DNA from: Ilyonectria destructans
Lineage: Eukaryota > Ascomycota > Sordariomycetes > Hypocreales > Nectriaceae
Direction of reading: 5' to 3'
DNA: 64,000 nucleotides
NCBI GenBank assembly: GCA_020740775.1
Contig: JAHEWK010000021.1
Coordinates: 558,001-622,000 of the forward strand
Shown one piece after another: positions 10,871 through 22,120 of this stretch. A program made the position numbers and the translations under genes. Under the pieces are notes generated by a model. That model was not told the origin of the DNA and made no database searches. It worked only from the letters and a program-made list of their open reading frames with translations. How positions within the stretch are numbered: the stretch's first letter is position 1; every line of letters starts with the position of its first letter.

Positions 10871-11995
10871 TCACTGGTCATCCTCCAAGTTCAGCATCTT
10901 GAGACTAGCAGTCCACAGAGCGTTCTCAGTGGGAGGATCGTAGGCCTGGGGCGCGTAACCCGGACCACCAACGTACGTCTCACCGGAAACGGGCTCCGAT
11001 TCAGACACGTCCTCGAGGTACTTGCCACCCTTGCCTTCCAATTCCTTGGCCACAGCGGCCCAGACACTTGTAGCTGATCCTTGCTCGGGGCTCTTGAGCA
11101 TACGCTGGACCTCCGGGGTAGACATCACCTCCTCAGCATTGGGAATGAACTTTTGCAGGGGGGTGAAGATGCCACCGGGGTGAATACTCCAGGCATGCAG
11201 CCCACTGCTGCCGTAACGACGATCAAGCGCGTTAGAAAAGTGAATGTTGGCAAGCTTAGCTTGGCCGTACGCCAACCAGGCGTCGTACTCCGTCTTCTCC
11301 CAGTTCGGATCATCAAGGTTGATGTGGCCATCGCGGTGGGCCGCCGACGCAACCGAGATCACGCGAGAATTAAATTCCGGAGTTGAGGAAGCCAGAAGCG
11401 TCGGTTTCAACAGTTGGAAGAGAAGGAAATGTCCTGATGATGAAAAAGGTTAATCATGTTTTCAACGACACATCTTTAGCCTGAACTCACCTAGATGGCA
11501 GATACCAAACTGGAGCTCGAACCCGTCCTTGGTTTTGCCTTGAGGACAACCCATAATGCCTATCGCATCATCAGTATTATATCCATCATGAGCCTGGGGA
11601 TCGAATGACTGACCGGCATTGTTGAGCAGAACGTTAAGCTTCTTACTCTTGCTCAAGAACTCCTTGGCTCCAGCTCTTGTACTATCCAGAGAGGCGAGAT
11701 CCATCTGGATAACCTCGATCTTACCAGGCTTTCCATCGGAAAGAATGTCTTTGGCGACGTGCTCGCCCTTGGCGACATCGCGGACGGCGATGAAGACATC
11801 AGCTCCAGCGATGTGGAAGGCCCGAGCGGCCTCGGGACCAATACCGCCGGGGGAGCAACCAGTGACCAAGACGACTTGGGTACTCCACTTGCCGACAAGA
11901 CCCTGATCCTCGACGATTTGGACGGCAGTGGGGCGAGCATCTCCCGGGCCATTCAGCGTCTTATGCTGTTCGAGATAAGGGGCGAGACGAGGCAT
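10871..11995 (-). CDS. Short-chain dehydrogenase/reductase (classical-type SDR)
   Basis: ATG at 11995 and three exons: 11995-11614, 11559-11491 and 11433-10871, giving 337 aa. The introns are 11560-11613 (GTCAGT...GATAG) and 11434-11490 (GTGAGT...CATCAG). Reading the first intron as coding would put 18 odd residues into the NNAG segment; splicing gives the family text LLNNAGIMGCPQGKTKDG. Motifs: VTGCSPGGIG (a one-residue-longer glycine loop than the TGANQGIG of the paralogue), the NNAG motif, and the catalytic YGQAK (YxxxK). The nearest homologue in view is the dead copy at 14,083-15,155 on the opposite strand. Cytosolic NAD(P)-dependent oxidoreductase; substrate unknown. Confidence 0.85.
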
Positions 11996-12773
11996 TTTGT
12001 TGTTGATGGTATTGAGCAAAAATGATGTTGAGAGAGATGTAAACGAATCGAGATGGTGGATGAGTGTTATATTTCTAAGCAGCGCGAATGGGGTACTGTA
12101 CTTATAGTCACTCCCATTGCCTCGAACACTTCATTGCTAGAGACACCGCTTCGTTGCCCGGCGTGTCGCACCGTAATTACGAAGCATCATGGGAGCCTCT
12201 GCATGAAGGGGCCGGCACGATTCCCGTAGCGCGAGTTTAAGTTTGCTAGCTGGCCGAATTTGCCCCAGACCGCAACGGCGTAAACCCACCACTCTGCGTG
12301 CGGCGGAACTTTCAACTCTCCACGCCAATCAAGCAATCAGAATGTTCCGCAAACATGCCACACCGCAGAAGTTCCGCAGACGTTCCGACGCCCACTCTTA
12401 TAATACCGCCCTGCTAATATACATAACTCAGAATCAGCGTTCTATTATTAAAACCTAGTAAGTAAAGCTTGCTGTAGTATCAAGTAAAATTAAGAGTAAA
12501 GAGACATCAGTGTTCACTTTTATTAATAATTAATACAAGATTAACTTATAGGGTGCAAAATAAGTCAGCATTGAATAGTATAATTTTACATCTAAGTTAT
12601 ATATTTTCCTAAATTTACACAGAACAAAGATAATAAGTAAATATGTTATAACTTATACTATATTAATAATAGTGACTTAGGGAAGACGCCTGGAAAACAC
12701 CCAACCCCTAGAGAAATTAGAGACTAGCTGTAAAGAAAGACGGGATATATCACAGGTCTGGGAGGGTGTTCCC
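11996..12773. other. Intergenic with TTCCGC motifs, AT-rich after 12,400
   Basis: No gene recognised. GTTCCGC-type motifs occur at 12,340-12,351, about 12,370 and inverted near 12,300. From about 12,400 to 12,670 the sequence is strongly AT-rich. Confidence 0.5.
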
Positions 12774-13819
12774 TTGGACATGCCCCTCCATTCTCTCCCA
12801 ATTCCCACCCTTCTGGCCGAAACCGAAGCTCTCGTTCGGGTCACGGCTTCATCAATCTGTGGTAGTGACCTCCGTATCTACTGCGGCCTCTATGGTAGCC
12901 TAGGGGTGCTATGGACTGTGGGCTGTGAAGGCATGGGCTATGTCCTGGAACTCGGCGAGGCCGTGGCGCACATGGACGTCAGCGATTATGTGGTCTTTCC
13001 GGCAGGCATGGACAGCGGGGTTTGTTTTGGATTAGGTCGGACATGAGGCGATGACGATGGTGGCGGATGTCGAGGTATGATTTTCCAACGCATCACTTAC
13101 AGCTCTTTTCCCTTTCCTTTCCCCTGTTTTACAGACTGCTTGCACTGCTTTACATTAAAAGAAGACTGTATGCTGACTGCGTTTGTTCTAGCCGAGTATG
13201 TCCGGGCCCCCTTCGCCGATATGGGACTTATTCCCAGGAGTATGGAGACATCGCCATGCTTGAATGTTCCGCAAATGTTCCGCAACCGAGACCAGTCCGG
13301 AATCGTTTCGGCGCCAGTGTGCAGACGGACTAGCCGTGTCACAAGTTTCCCACACATGATGTAATTAACGTCTGGTGACGTATGAATTGAGGCATCGCTG
13401 AAGTCAATCTACGTACGAGACGTTTACTCGACTAACTTGAAAGAAGCTATCGTTTCTGAAGATATGTATCCCCTTCCCGCGGGTACTCGTTGGTGCGCTC
13501 GGCCATTTTTCTGGCGGTGATCCTCAATACAACTGCAGGTCACATGGGCTTACACAACCTTCCACATTTCAGCAAATACTACCCTTAAGGTAGCCACAGC
13601 TATCCTACTTGCGTGCATAGCGGCGGCAATGACATTGTACCATGATTTTGGGCTGCGAAACCCAAGAATGGTGGATGAAGAAGATCTACCTAAAATTGAC
13701 CCGGCCCGTTTGTGGTATACGAAAGTGGGATTGCGTATGCAGTACAGATCGTTCCGCAGGAGGCGAGCAAACATGCACATGCCACCGAGCTCAGTGGAGC
13801 TGAACGATGCGGAACATTC
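12340..13819. repeat. Three copies of the 12-mer GAATGTTCCGCA
   Basis: Exact copies lie at 12340-12351 and 13262-13273 (plus strand) and 13808-13819 (minus strand). Looser GTTCCGCA matches occur at about 13,274 and 13,750. The last two exact copies form an inverted pair 558 bp end to end; no target duplication was found. They could be binding sites or the ends of a small element. Confidence 0.5.
12774..13250 (+). pseudogene. Zinc-type alcohol dehydrogenase, N-terminal remnant
   Basis: One frame reads ALVRVTASSICGSDLRIY, then GCEGMGYVLELGEAV, VSDYVVFPAGMDSG, and, after a likely intron ending TTCTAG at about 13,190, EYVRAPFADMGLIP. This is the GroES-like half of medium-chain alcohol dehydrogenases. 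The usual zinc-ligand segment GHEG reads GCEG, a TGA lies in frame at 13044-13046, and the NAD-binding half is absent. A non-functional remnant. Confidence 0.6.
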
Positions 13820-14082
13820 TGCGGCAAACTCCAACATAAGTTATTGAAGCAACCTACGGACGCCGTAAAGCCCGATAACTCCGGATAGCCGATATGGCCA
13901 TTTCATTCGAATTTCCGGGATATGAGTGACTCGGAGTCCTCGAAGTCCTCGTGGTCGCTCATTCACTCTCGGATTCATCAACAGTCTTCCCACCAACATC
14001 AGCGATTTTGTTAGAACCCTACGAGTGCTTCCAACAAACATACAACGCACGCAAATTCCCCACGCAAGCATTTCAAATCAAT
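13256..14082. other. Intergenic, upstream of the SDR pseudogene
   Basis: No gene recognised beyond the GAATGTTCCGCA repeats listed separately. Confidence 0.45.
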
Positions 14083-15155
14083 ATGTCCAAGTACCAGGCA
14101 GCTCACGCTAACCCTCAGGGCCCTGGCGATGCCCGACCTTCGGCCTTGGAAATTGTAAAGGACGAAGGCCTTGTCGGAAAACTAGCCGACAAGGTCGTCT
14201 TTATCACCGGAGCCAACCAAGGCATCGGTCTCGAAACGGCTCGAGCCATTCATGCCACCGGTGCTACAGTCTTCCTTGGCGTGAGAGACCTGAAGAAAGG
14301 CCAGGAGGCAGTGGATGATATACTATGATCTGCGGGCAACGATAATAAGCAGAAGCTGCAGCTCATACAGCTTGAACTGGATTCTCTTGACTCCGTTCGC
14401 TCTTCAGCCAACGACTTCCTTTCGAAGAGCTCCAAGCTTAATATTCTGATCAACAACGCGGGGATTATGGCAACTCCTGAAGGTCGAACAAAGGATGGCT
14501 CTGAGAGGCAATTCGGCACCAACCACCTCGGCCACTTCCTTCTTTTCCAGCTGCTAAAGCCTGTCCTACTATCTAGTAGCACCCCCTCGTTCCACTCTCG
14601 CTATCCTCTATGGCGCATCGGTCTAGTGAGGTTCGTTTCCACGATCTCAACTTTGACGAGAGCGGGTCTTACGACCCATGGGTTTCCTACGGCCAGTCTA
14701 AGACGGCCAACATCTACTTCGCCAACGAACTTGAGAGGCGCTACGGAGCCAAGGGTCTCCATGGAATCTCTCTGCATCCCGGTTCAATTGCCACTAACCT
14801 GAGTCAATATCTTGACCCAGAGGTCTTGAAGAAGGCCACGGAGGATGAAACATCTCGACGTTACTTCAAGAGCCCCTCGCAAGGTGCTTCTACCTCCGTT
14901 TATGCCGCCATCGGCAAGGAATAGGAGGGACGCGGTGGCCGCTACCTTTCGGACTGTGTTGAGCAAGGTCCTGCGGCACCGGACACCACTCCCTTGGATT
15001 TGGTTGACCTTGGCTATGCCCCTTGGGCATACGACCAGGAGAAGGAGGGGAAGCTATGGAAGGTCTCCTGTGAGCTCGTCGGTGTGCCGGATACCGACTC
15101 AGGAAAGAACTTGGAAGCTAGGCGCCACGGCTCACAAGCTAGCATAGTCAACTGA
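14083..15155 (+). pseudogene. SDR paralogue with two stops and a frameshift
   Basis: From the ATG at 14083 the product follows the intact SDR at 10,871-11,995 along its whole length: GPGDARPSALEIVKDEGLVG, FITGANQGIG, INNAGIMATPEGRTKDG, NHLGHFLLFQLLKP, YGQSKTAN and HPGSIATNLS. It is broken by TGA at 14326-14328, a frame change near 14,600 (about two bases lost between SFHSR and SSMAHRS) and TAG at 14922-14924 (KE*EGRGG). Unlike the intact copy it has no introns at the two matching sites. It ends at TGA 15153-15155. Confidence 0.85.
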
Positions 15156-15311
15156 ATAGGGCCAAAATGCGTACAGTGCGTTCCGCGAGCTTCTCAATGA
15201 AGGAAAAGGTTGACTTCCGTTCCCACATCTCTGCTCAGTGTAATCAATATCACGGCGTGGAGAAAGAAAGATGAATATCGGCTGATCTAATTATGGTCCG
15301 AACCACTAAAA

Positions 15312-16568
15312 TCACCTACTAGCCCACGCTTCAACCGTCTGAATTCCCCAAAGCAACTTGAGGAGAAGTGTCGAGTACGAATCAACGTCACACGACTTAG
15401 CAGAACTAAACAGTCGGTCGGCTGCAAAACATGTGACTGACAACGGGTCCGCGCTCTGCACCAACTGTGCCCACGCTCTTGGGGTGTCAGTGTTCCAAAG
15501 ACCGCGCCGTGCCGTGAAGCAGATGCCCCCCGGGTTTTCTGTCCAACCGTCCCTCAATCCAACATATACGCACTCCATGAATTTAGCAATCATACAAGTA
15601 CGCCTCACGCTCTCGCTCAATATCCAGCTCCTCCAAAGCCTAGTGGTCGGGTCTTCTGTTTCATCATGTATGCCAATAAAGTCGCCACGATTGATACTTG
15701 ACACAGCAGATTCCCAAAGCTGCTTGCACCAAAGAGCCAAGATAGGAAGCTCACGATCTGCCAGCGCCCTCTGCCTGATATTTCCATCAAATAGTCGGAT
15801 GTACTGATAAATGAACAGCGCCTGCACACGCGCCAGATGGTCAATTGTTGGCATAGACGGCCAGTTTGGAGTTTCCCCAGCAACGCCTTGCGCTGCTATT
15901 AGAATATCCGCACGTCTTTGGACGATGTTCATGGTTGTTACTTCGTTTTGTTTTGTCTTCAGTAGATACGTTGCGAATGTTGATAACGCATCCTGCAAAC
16001 AGGCTGGCATATCAGGGTACAAGTACAGCTGCTTGTGAATGAACGGGTTATGGCCCTGCTCAATCCAGATCCGGAGCCAATCACGAAGTTCGTCGATCCA
16101 TAAATGCATGGCGGGTGTATGGTTTGGGAGAATTCCCGTACATGAAATGGAGCGGTCAGTGGTCCAAGTGCTGGGAGATAAGAACCACCATTCTTCATTT
16201 GGTGAAGTAGCGTCTCTCATAGATAGTATGGACATATTGACCACCGCCAGCGGCTGTTCCTCATCCAACTCGCCTAGGTCCAGCTCAGGCAGTTCGCTGA
16301 CATCTATCCGTATTGGCGATGCCGCTTGGTCGGAAGGAAGGGTAGGGCAATTAGGCTCAGAAGTCGAGAAACCTTCAGCGCTTTGCGTCTTGGAGGGTGC
16401 TGGCTTGGTGCGGGCATATCGCCGCGCTTTTGGATATTGGCAAGTGATTTGCCTGTCGAGGCATCGTTGACACGTGGGTACTCCTTTGTCGCATGAGCGT
16501 TTGGATTTCGTGCAAGCCAGGCAAGTTTTGCGCTTATGCGGATCAGCTGATGCTTCCTCCATCAACAT
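15312..16568 (-). CDS. Zn2Cys6 fungal transcription factor
   Basis: A single exon of 418 aa is read from the ATG at 16568 (a second ATG is at 16562; the frame stays open further upstream but has no ATG). The zinc cluster is at residues 16-43: CLACTKSKRSC, six residues, CQRC, six residues, C. It is followed by a basic stretch (KARRYARTK) and a serine/proline-rich linker. The C-terminal part is helical and resembles the regulatory region of aflatoxin-regulator-like short Zn2Cys6 proteins, but I cannot assign it firmly. It lies next to the SDR pair and may have controlled it; this is inference. Confidence 0.8.
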   Translation of the reverse strand: MLMEEASADPHKRKTCLACTKSKRSCDKGVPTCQRCLDRQITCQYPKARRYARTKPAPSKTQSAEGFSTSEPNCPTLPSDQAASPIRIDVSELPELDLGELDEEQPLAVVNMSILSMRDATSPNEEWWFLSPSTWTTDRSISCTGILPNHTPAMHLWIDELRDWLRIWIEQGHNPFIHKQLYLYPDMPACLQDALSTFATYLLKTKQNEVTTMNIVQRRADILIAAQGVAGETPNWPSMPTIDHLARVQALFIYQYIRLFDGNIRQRALADRELPILALWCKQLWESAVSSINRGDFIGIHDETEDPTTRLWRSWILSESVRRTCMIAKFMECVYVGLRDGWTENPGGICFTARRGLWNTDTPRAWAQLVQSADPLSVTCFAADRLFSSAKSCDVDSYSTLLLKLLWGIQTVEAWASR

Positions 16569-17187
16569 GGAAGTGGAGGAGTCGCGATGTCGAAAATGAT
16601 AAGCAGATTGTGATGGGTGTTGCTCGGCGCTAGTGCGGGTTGGACATTTCAAGAATGATGGATGATGCAAGTTCCAAAATTTTGTAAACCGCACAGCACT
16701 TGCGGATACTTGGTAGTGTGGTTGGTTGTATTGGGCATAGGCACTATTACGGGTTTAGGGTTAGCCGGTCCCAGTGTTGTCTCCCTTCGGTGGTTTTGAT
16801 TGGTTTAATGCAGGCTACATGCATGGACCTCTCATTCAAGGAAGGAAGGGAGTGCAATGTCTCACCCTGCCCACGCTTGTAGTATTATTGCCAATGCCTT
16901 TAATTACCCTGTGAAGCATATCACATTTCCATGTCGTATGGGAGCCCCTTTCAAGTCAGGACCATATATGGAGACCATGCCGTTAAATCATTCGTCGTGA
17001 CGGGGCATGATGTGCTCTCAGTGGTAGAACCTAGTTGGCGGAAACTATGCACACGTTGCCTACTAAAGTCTAGGTGAATACTGCTTTTAAAATCGGTTAA
17101 GTACCAACAGCTATCACAACTAACATACCGTTGTGGTGAAATGAATCCTGAATCAACCAACGGGCCCGATACATAGTAATGCCGTCA
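16569..17187. other. Intergenic, promoter of the regulator and left flank of the second hAT
   Basis: No gene seen. On the minus strand TGTGACGGC (17181-17189) resembles the first bases of LTRs seen elsewhere in the window. Confidence 0.4.
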
Positions 17188-20100
17188 CACCCGATCAGGG
17201 TTCAAATCCACGACACTCCACGACACATTTGTGAATATGGCGTGGATATGGATGCTGACTAATAACTTCGATGTGGAATGGGTGGAAATGGATCCATTAT
17301 GGAAATGGATCCATATTGTGGAATTTGTGGAATGGAAACCTACTTCGTCCAACAATGGTAATTAGTGGGTCGCGTCCATGCCTTGGTGACGTCAATGTTT
17401 TTGTCACTGGTCCATTAGAATCCTATCTAGCGACCCGATCACACCGGCACGCAACCAACTCCGTAATGTCTGACAAAGCCCAATTGTACTGGCATCTAGT
17501 CTATTGCGGCTCTTGGTAACCATGCGGCCAGTGGTTGAGAAAAGCCTCTCACACTCGGCTGACATTGGTGGCACAGTAAGCAGATCCAAGGCCATCCTAG
17601 ACAACCGAGGGTATTTGAGCCGCCTTATGTGCCAGTATTCGTAGGGATCTGTGACAGAAGCGTCAGAATCCTCGATATCACGCTGCCACTGCTCGTATTC
17701 ATCAAGATCCAGACCGCTAACTGAGGACCTAGGGGATTGAGCCGAGGATTGAATGGGCGACTCGCTAACGGAAATCCCTCCAGCCGTCAGTCCTCGCTTC
17801 TTTGTGCGCCACACTGTGAACTTGTTTCTGGAGGTCTTCAGCCGCTTATTGGCAGGCAATTCAATATCCAGATCATCAACCTCAAGGTCCCTATACTCTC
17901 TCTCCCAGAGATCCTGGACCATTTCCTTCGCCTTGGTAATCCACAGCTGTCTTTCCTCGTCGTCTCCCCACAAATCGTCAAACAGTGCCCACCGGTAAGC
18001 AGGATGGAGAACTGCGGCGCCATAGATCAGGGGACTATCGTTCAAATGCTCGTAGTATTTGTTCAATTTGAGCCAACCCAGGTTGATGTTGACAGCGAGG
18101 TGGTGGCCGTCTGGAAAATTGGCGACTGCTCTTTTCGCGGATTCAAGGGTTTCGAGAAGAAATTCATACGCGTGAATAAGATCCCAGCTTGTACCTGTAC
18201 AAGTTAGCTGTTAGAATAAGAATCGGGCCCCTTTTAAGAAGTCTAAGGCTTACCAGACAGTGGGGGCTCGATCTCGTTTTCCTCGACCTTTCTCCGGTGT
18301 TTCCCCTGTCCATCACCCTCAAGGCCTTTCACAACCAGCTGGAAGTCAAGCAAAATGCCGTAAAGAGTCCCGAGCACATGCCAATCATCAGTTGTCATGC
18401 GATTCTCTTCCTTCAGGAAGAAGGGCTGCTTGGAGCCCTTTTTGATGTTGCCAGCTCTCGTCAAGTTGACCTTCTCCCACTCGTTTGACGCTCTCTGGAC
18501 AAAAGAATTATAAAATGGCCTTAAAACCAGAGCACGCTCAATCATCGAGAATTGAGAAAGCCACCGGGTAGCATTGTCGACCACAACTCCAACTGGACAG
18601 TGTTTCTTAAGCTGAGCGTCGTCAGAGAGTTGGCTCTCGACAGCCTGTACCTTCTTGAGCATATCGGTCCACGTGTCCGACCTGCTCACCTCCTAGGACT
18701 TCGTGAGTATAACAAATAAAATCGGGGGCTCAGCCACCTACAACAGCAAAGTTATGCCATTTTCCAACGGAGCCTCGCCTCCTCCAGACTTCATGCTCCT
18801 TCGCTGCCGTGTGAAGTCCTTCGAAGACCTCTTTCTCGAAAGCATCCGGGTTCTTGCCATACAGCATCTGTTTCACTACTATGTTGACAACGTGGCCAAT
18901 GCAGCGAACCCATCGCTTCTCCCAGTCAAAGCCAAATTCTAATGCAAGCTCCTCCATCGAGGTTTTATTGTTACCGGCATTATCCAGTGTGAAATATCCG
19001 AGTTTATCGCCGATCTCGTACTCTCGAATGATCTCGATGATCTGCCCGGCGATATTCTCGCCTGTGTGCCGCTCTGTAAGCTCAGGCAGTCCGAGCACAC
19101 ACTTCTGTGGCCGACCGTTGGAATCCCGAAACACACATGTGATGCCGTACAAGGCGTGTCGGTTACCAGACTTCCAGCCATCGTACTGGATATGGATCTG
19201 TCCTGGACTCTTTCGCAAAGCATCCTTCACTCTTTCCATGTTGTTGGTAAATTCTCGTTCTGCGATGGCACGCACGGTCACGTCAGTAATATTAGCTTTT
19301 ATAATCTCGACAGATGGATTGAGGTAGTTGAAGATGTCTCGAAGATCTTGATCATTGACGATCGAGAAGGATTGGTTAGAGTTGACAATCCAGTTGACAA
19401 GTTTCTGCTGGAATACAGTTTTGTCGAAACGTTTGATCAGCGTATTGATCAAATCTTGTTCCTTCGGCTCCTTGGGGTTCAACTGTAGGATTGTTGCAAT
19501 GGACTGATGTGCTTTCTCGGATGCCTTTGCAGGCTTTTGCCTCTTGCCTGTCGGATCCATGATACCATTGTGGTCCGTGTACAGGTGACCCTCGGCGTTC
19601 TGCAACCCTTTGATGGCATAACTCTTTGGCCTCGGCCGCTTTTGCTTGATGCAAAGGCAACACACCCATCGGCGTTCCCGCTTCTGGGCATTCTGGATAT
19701 CGTAGCCGAACTGGTATACCCATTGACGCACTTGGCCGTCTCTCTCCGTCAAGGTCCAGCCTTTGTAGAGCTGAAAGAGTCGTTGATTGTCTTCTTCTGT
19801 ACGTTCTGGAACGGGTGTGGTTGACTCGGTAGGATGGAGGGTGGCCATTTTTGGGGTAGTAACGTGAGTAACAGTAAAGCCCCCAGAATAGACTTGTTTG
19901 AACTTTGTGTACGGATAAAACGGGGTGGCAAATCGATGTTATTGCGTTGTTGTGGGCGATAGAAAGTACTTGGGGTATGCGCTATTTCACAAGGAAATCC
20001 AGGTATTTTCAAACCCCACCTAAAAGTTCCATTCCTTTCCACAATTTCCACATGTGGAACATGTGGAAGGGGCTCCGTGGCGTGGATATGGAAATGCTGA

Positions 20101-20191
20101 AGCCCACGTGGAATGGAATGGAATGGATATGGATCCACATTATGGATCCATATGTGGATTTCGTGGTATGGATTTGAACCCTGCACCCTAT
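17188..20191. mobile_element. hAT transposon, apparently complete
   Basis: The ends are a perfect 15-bp inverted repeat, CAGGGTTCAAATCCA at 17196-17210 and its complement at 20169-20183. They are flanked by 8-bp direct repeats CACCCGAT (17188-17195) and CACCCTAT (20184-20191), matching at 7 of 8 positions as expected for a hAT target duplication. Subterminal regions are dense in GTGGAATGG/GGATCCAT motifs. The element is 2,988 bp and carries one transposase gene with an uninterrupted reading frame, so it may be autonomous. It lies directly beside a copia reverse-transcriptase fragment. Confidence 0.88.
17404..19848 (-). CDS. hAT family transposase, intact frame
   Basis: Three exons: 19848-18742, 18689-18254 and 18194-17404, giving 777 aa. 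Introns are 18690-18741 (GTAGGT...AGGAG) and 18195-18253 (GTAAGC...TACAG). The N-terminal BED-like finger (WVCCLCIKQ, later HLYTDH) is followed by IQYDGWKSG and YFTLDNAGNN with the first catalytic acids, and RCIGHVVN. The middle part is DNATRWLSQFSM. The C-terminal dimerisation block is YPRLSRMALDLLTVPPMSAE then CERLFS. No stop or frameshift is seen. The homologue at 1-1,354 has the same architecture but is interrupted. Confidence 0.9.
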
Positions 20192-20196
20192 CAGGC

Positions 20197-20400
20197 TTAT
20201 AGCGCCCTTACAAGACGAAGGCAAAGCCCGCTCTTCGTAAACTCCGGCGGCATCTTGCAATAGACCTCCTCATCTAGCTGTGACTCCACAAAAGCGTTGA
20301 TAATGTCATATTGCCGGGTTTCCCAGTCCGACGTTAATCGCGCTCGAGGATCGTATTCGCGGCTGCTTCGCTTGCAGGCTTCTTCCTCGTCCGTAGGGTC
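20197..20400 (-). pseudogene. Ty1/copia reverse transcriptase fragment
   Basis: The minus-strand frame contains RQYDIINAFVESQLDEEVY and MPPEFTKSGLCLRLVRAL. This is the copia RT segment with its first Asp, normally followed by YGL. The sequence stops at the hAT target duplication. The upstream part of the frame (to 20550) has no clear match. A truncated retrotransposon relic. Confidence 0.7.
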
Positions 20401-20669
20401 TTCCAATTGACCAAAAATTAGCCGACCTAGGTCACTTAACTGAGCTGCAACGGGCTCATAACTATTAGAATGTGTAATCTGATCTGAATTGAAATATCCG
20501 TATTTACTGTAGCTAAAAAGGGGCAACAAGTGTGTCCCAGCCGGGATCACGCTTGATCCTTGTGGACGTCATCTTAGGTGTGAAACAGCATGTCGCCTGA
20601 TCTATGGCCTGACATCCTGGTCCCATCAACACTATGTATATGAAGAGTTCTGCGCCTCCTAGCAAGTTA

Positions 20670-22120
20670 TTACAGCTTTTCATTTACAAATAAGCCTGCC
20701 ATGCCCTGGCCAGTACCAATGCACATGCTGGTTAACAACATTTTCTTCTTTGTCCTTCGTAACTCACTTAGGCCCGTGACGACCTGCCTTGCCCCGGTTG
20801 CACCAAGAGGGTGTCCCAGTGCGATAGCCCCCCCACGAGGATTCAATTTCTGTTCAGGGAGATCCAGTTTGTCCCGGCAGTAGACAGACATGGAGGCAAA
20901 CGCCTCGTTAATCTCCACGACATCAATATCGTCTAGAGTTATATCATAAGACGAGAGAAGCTTAGGAATAGCGATACTAGGGCCAATGCCCATGATTCGC
21001 GGGGATAAACCAACAACTGTAGAGCCCACATACTTCCCTAAAATTGGCTGGTTGAGCTGAATAGCTGTAGAGCGCTTCATCAATAGCAGGGCCGCGGCTA
21101 TGACGTAGTTAGTCAAAACTCTCCGTCAAGACGGGACGAAATAAGTGGTTCTTGCCTCCATCTGTAACTTGACTAGCGTTACCACCTGTGGTATATCCAC
21201 CCCATTGGGGAAATGCGGCCCGAATCTTTGCTAGGCTTTCATAGTTGGTGCCAGGTCGGATGCCATCATCTTTCGTCAGGGTCACCTCCTTTACCTTTCC
21301 ATCTAGCCCTTGAATCTTAGTCTTGATGGGCACAATCTCATCGTCAAACAAGCCAGCGTTCTGCGCCGCTTCAGCCTTTTCGAAGCTCTCTGCAGCGAAA
21401 CAATCTATCTCTTCGCGAGAGATGCCAAAATCCGTATTCACATTCTCACTCGTCCAGCCCATAGGCTGTGTGCAATCAAACGCTTCTTGGCTCTGAGAAG
21501 TGACAGCCTCATCAAAGGGTTCTTCTATCTTCTCACTGCTAGTCGTCATGCTCTCAGCCCCTAAAGCGATGCCAATGGCAATCGAACCGTTTGTGATGGC
21601 TTTGGAGATGTCATCGATAGCTCTGAGACCCGAGGAGCAAAAGCGGTTGACGGAAGAAGCGGTTGTTGTGTTGGGAAAGCCGGCAGCAAGGGCAGCAGAT
21701 CGAACCTTGAAAGCCGCTTTACTGTCAGAGACCTAAGTGGCTCGTAAGTCAGGATTATCACCGTACATCAGCGAACCTGGGCAGGACCGACATTTCCCAG
21801 GCATATATCACCGACTAGTGCAGGTTGAAGCTTCGATCTCTCCCTGACCTCTTTGAGAAGAGCGTACATGATGTATTCGAGACTTGTGTCCTTGAATCCA
21901 CCCTTCTTTGCTTTAGTCAAGGGTGTCCGTATGGCGAGGGTGATGACAGTGTCATCGGGATGCTTGGATTGGCTGGGAGGACAGGTTAGTCAACGGATCA
22001 GCCTTATATTTATAGTCTCAAATCAACAATACTAGATGAGTTACCGACTTACATCGCATCAAGGGCTGTGTTTGGCCTAATCATATGCCGTGCGATTGAA
22101 TCAATTCGCTCAACGGCCAT
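20670..22120 (-). CDS. 3-ketoacyl-CoA thiolase, peroxisomal type
   Basis: Four exons: 22120-22053, 21972-21777, 21732-21156 and 21097-20670, giving 422 aa. Active-site Cys in NRFCSSG (about 120), NEAFASM, His in GHPLGATG (about 376) and Cys in CIGTGQG (about 406) are present. The N-terminus contains RIDSIARHM, close to a PTS2 peroxisomal signal. The protein ends NEKL, not a standard PTS1. The last intron (21098-21155) has a GC donor (GCAAGA...CATAG) with a good CTAAC branch site; splicing there restores TDGAAALLLMKRS. The enzyme cleaves 3-ketoacyl-CoA to acetyl-CoA and a shortened acyl-CoA. It is divergent from the CoA ligase, a natural pairing for beta-oxidation of a side chain. Confidence 0.92.

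Noticed and set aside
17196..17210. The hAT terminal repeat GGTTCAAATCC looks like a tRNA B box
   Set aside because: No A box, acceptor stem or cloverleaf fits around it; the sequence is part of an exact inverted repeat at the transposon ends.
20183..20197. Copia open frame continuing into the hAT element
   Set aside because: The frame meets stops at the target duplication, and sequence on the other side of the hAT does not resume reverse transcriptase text.
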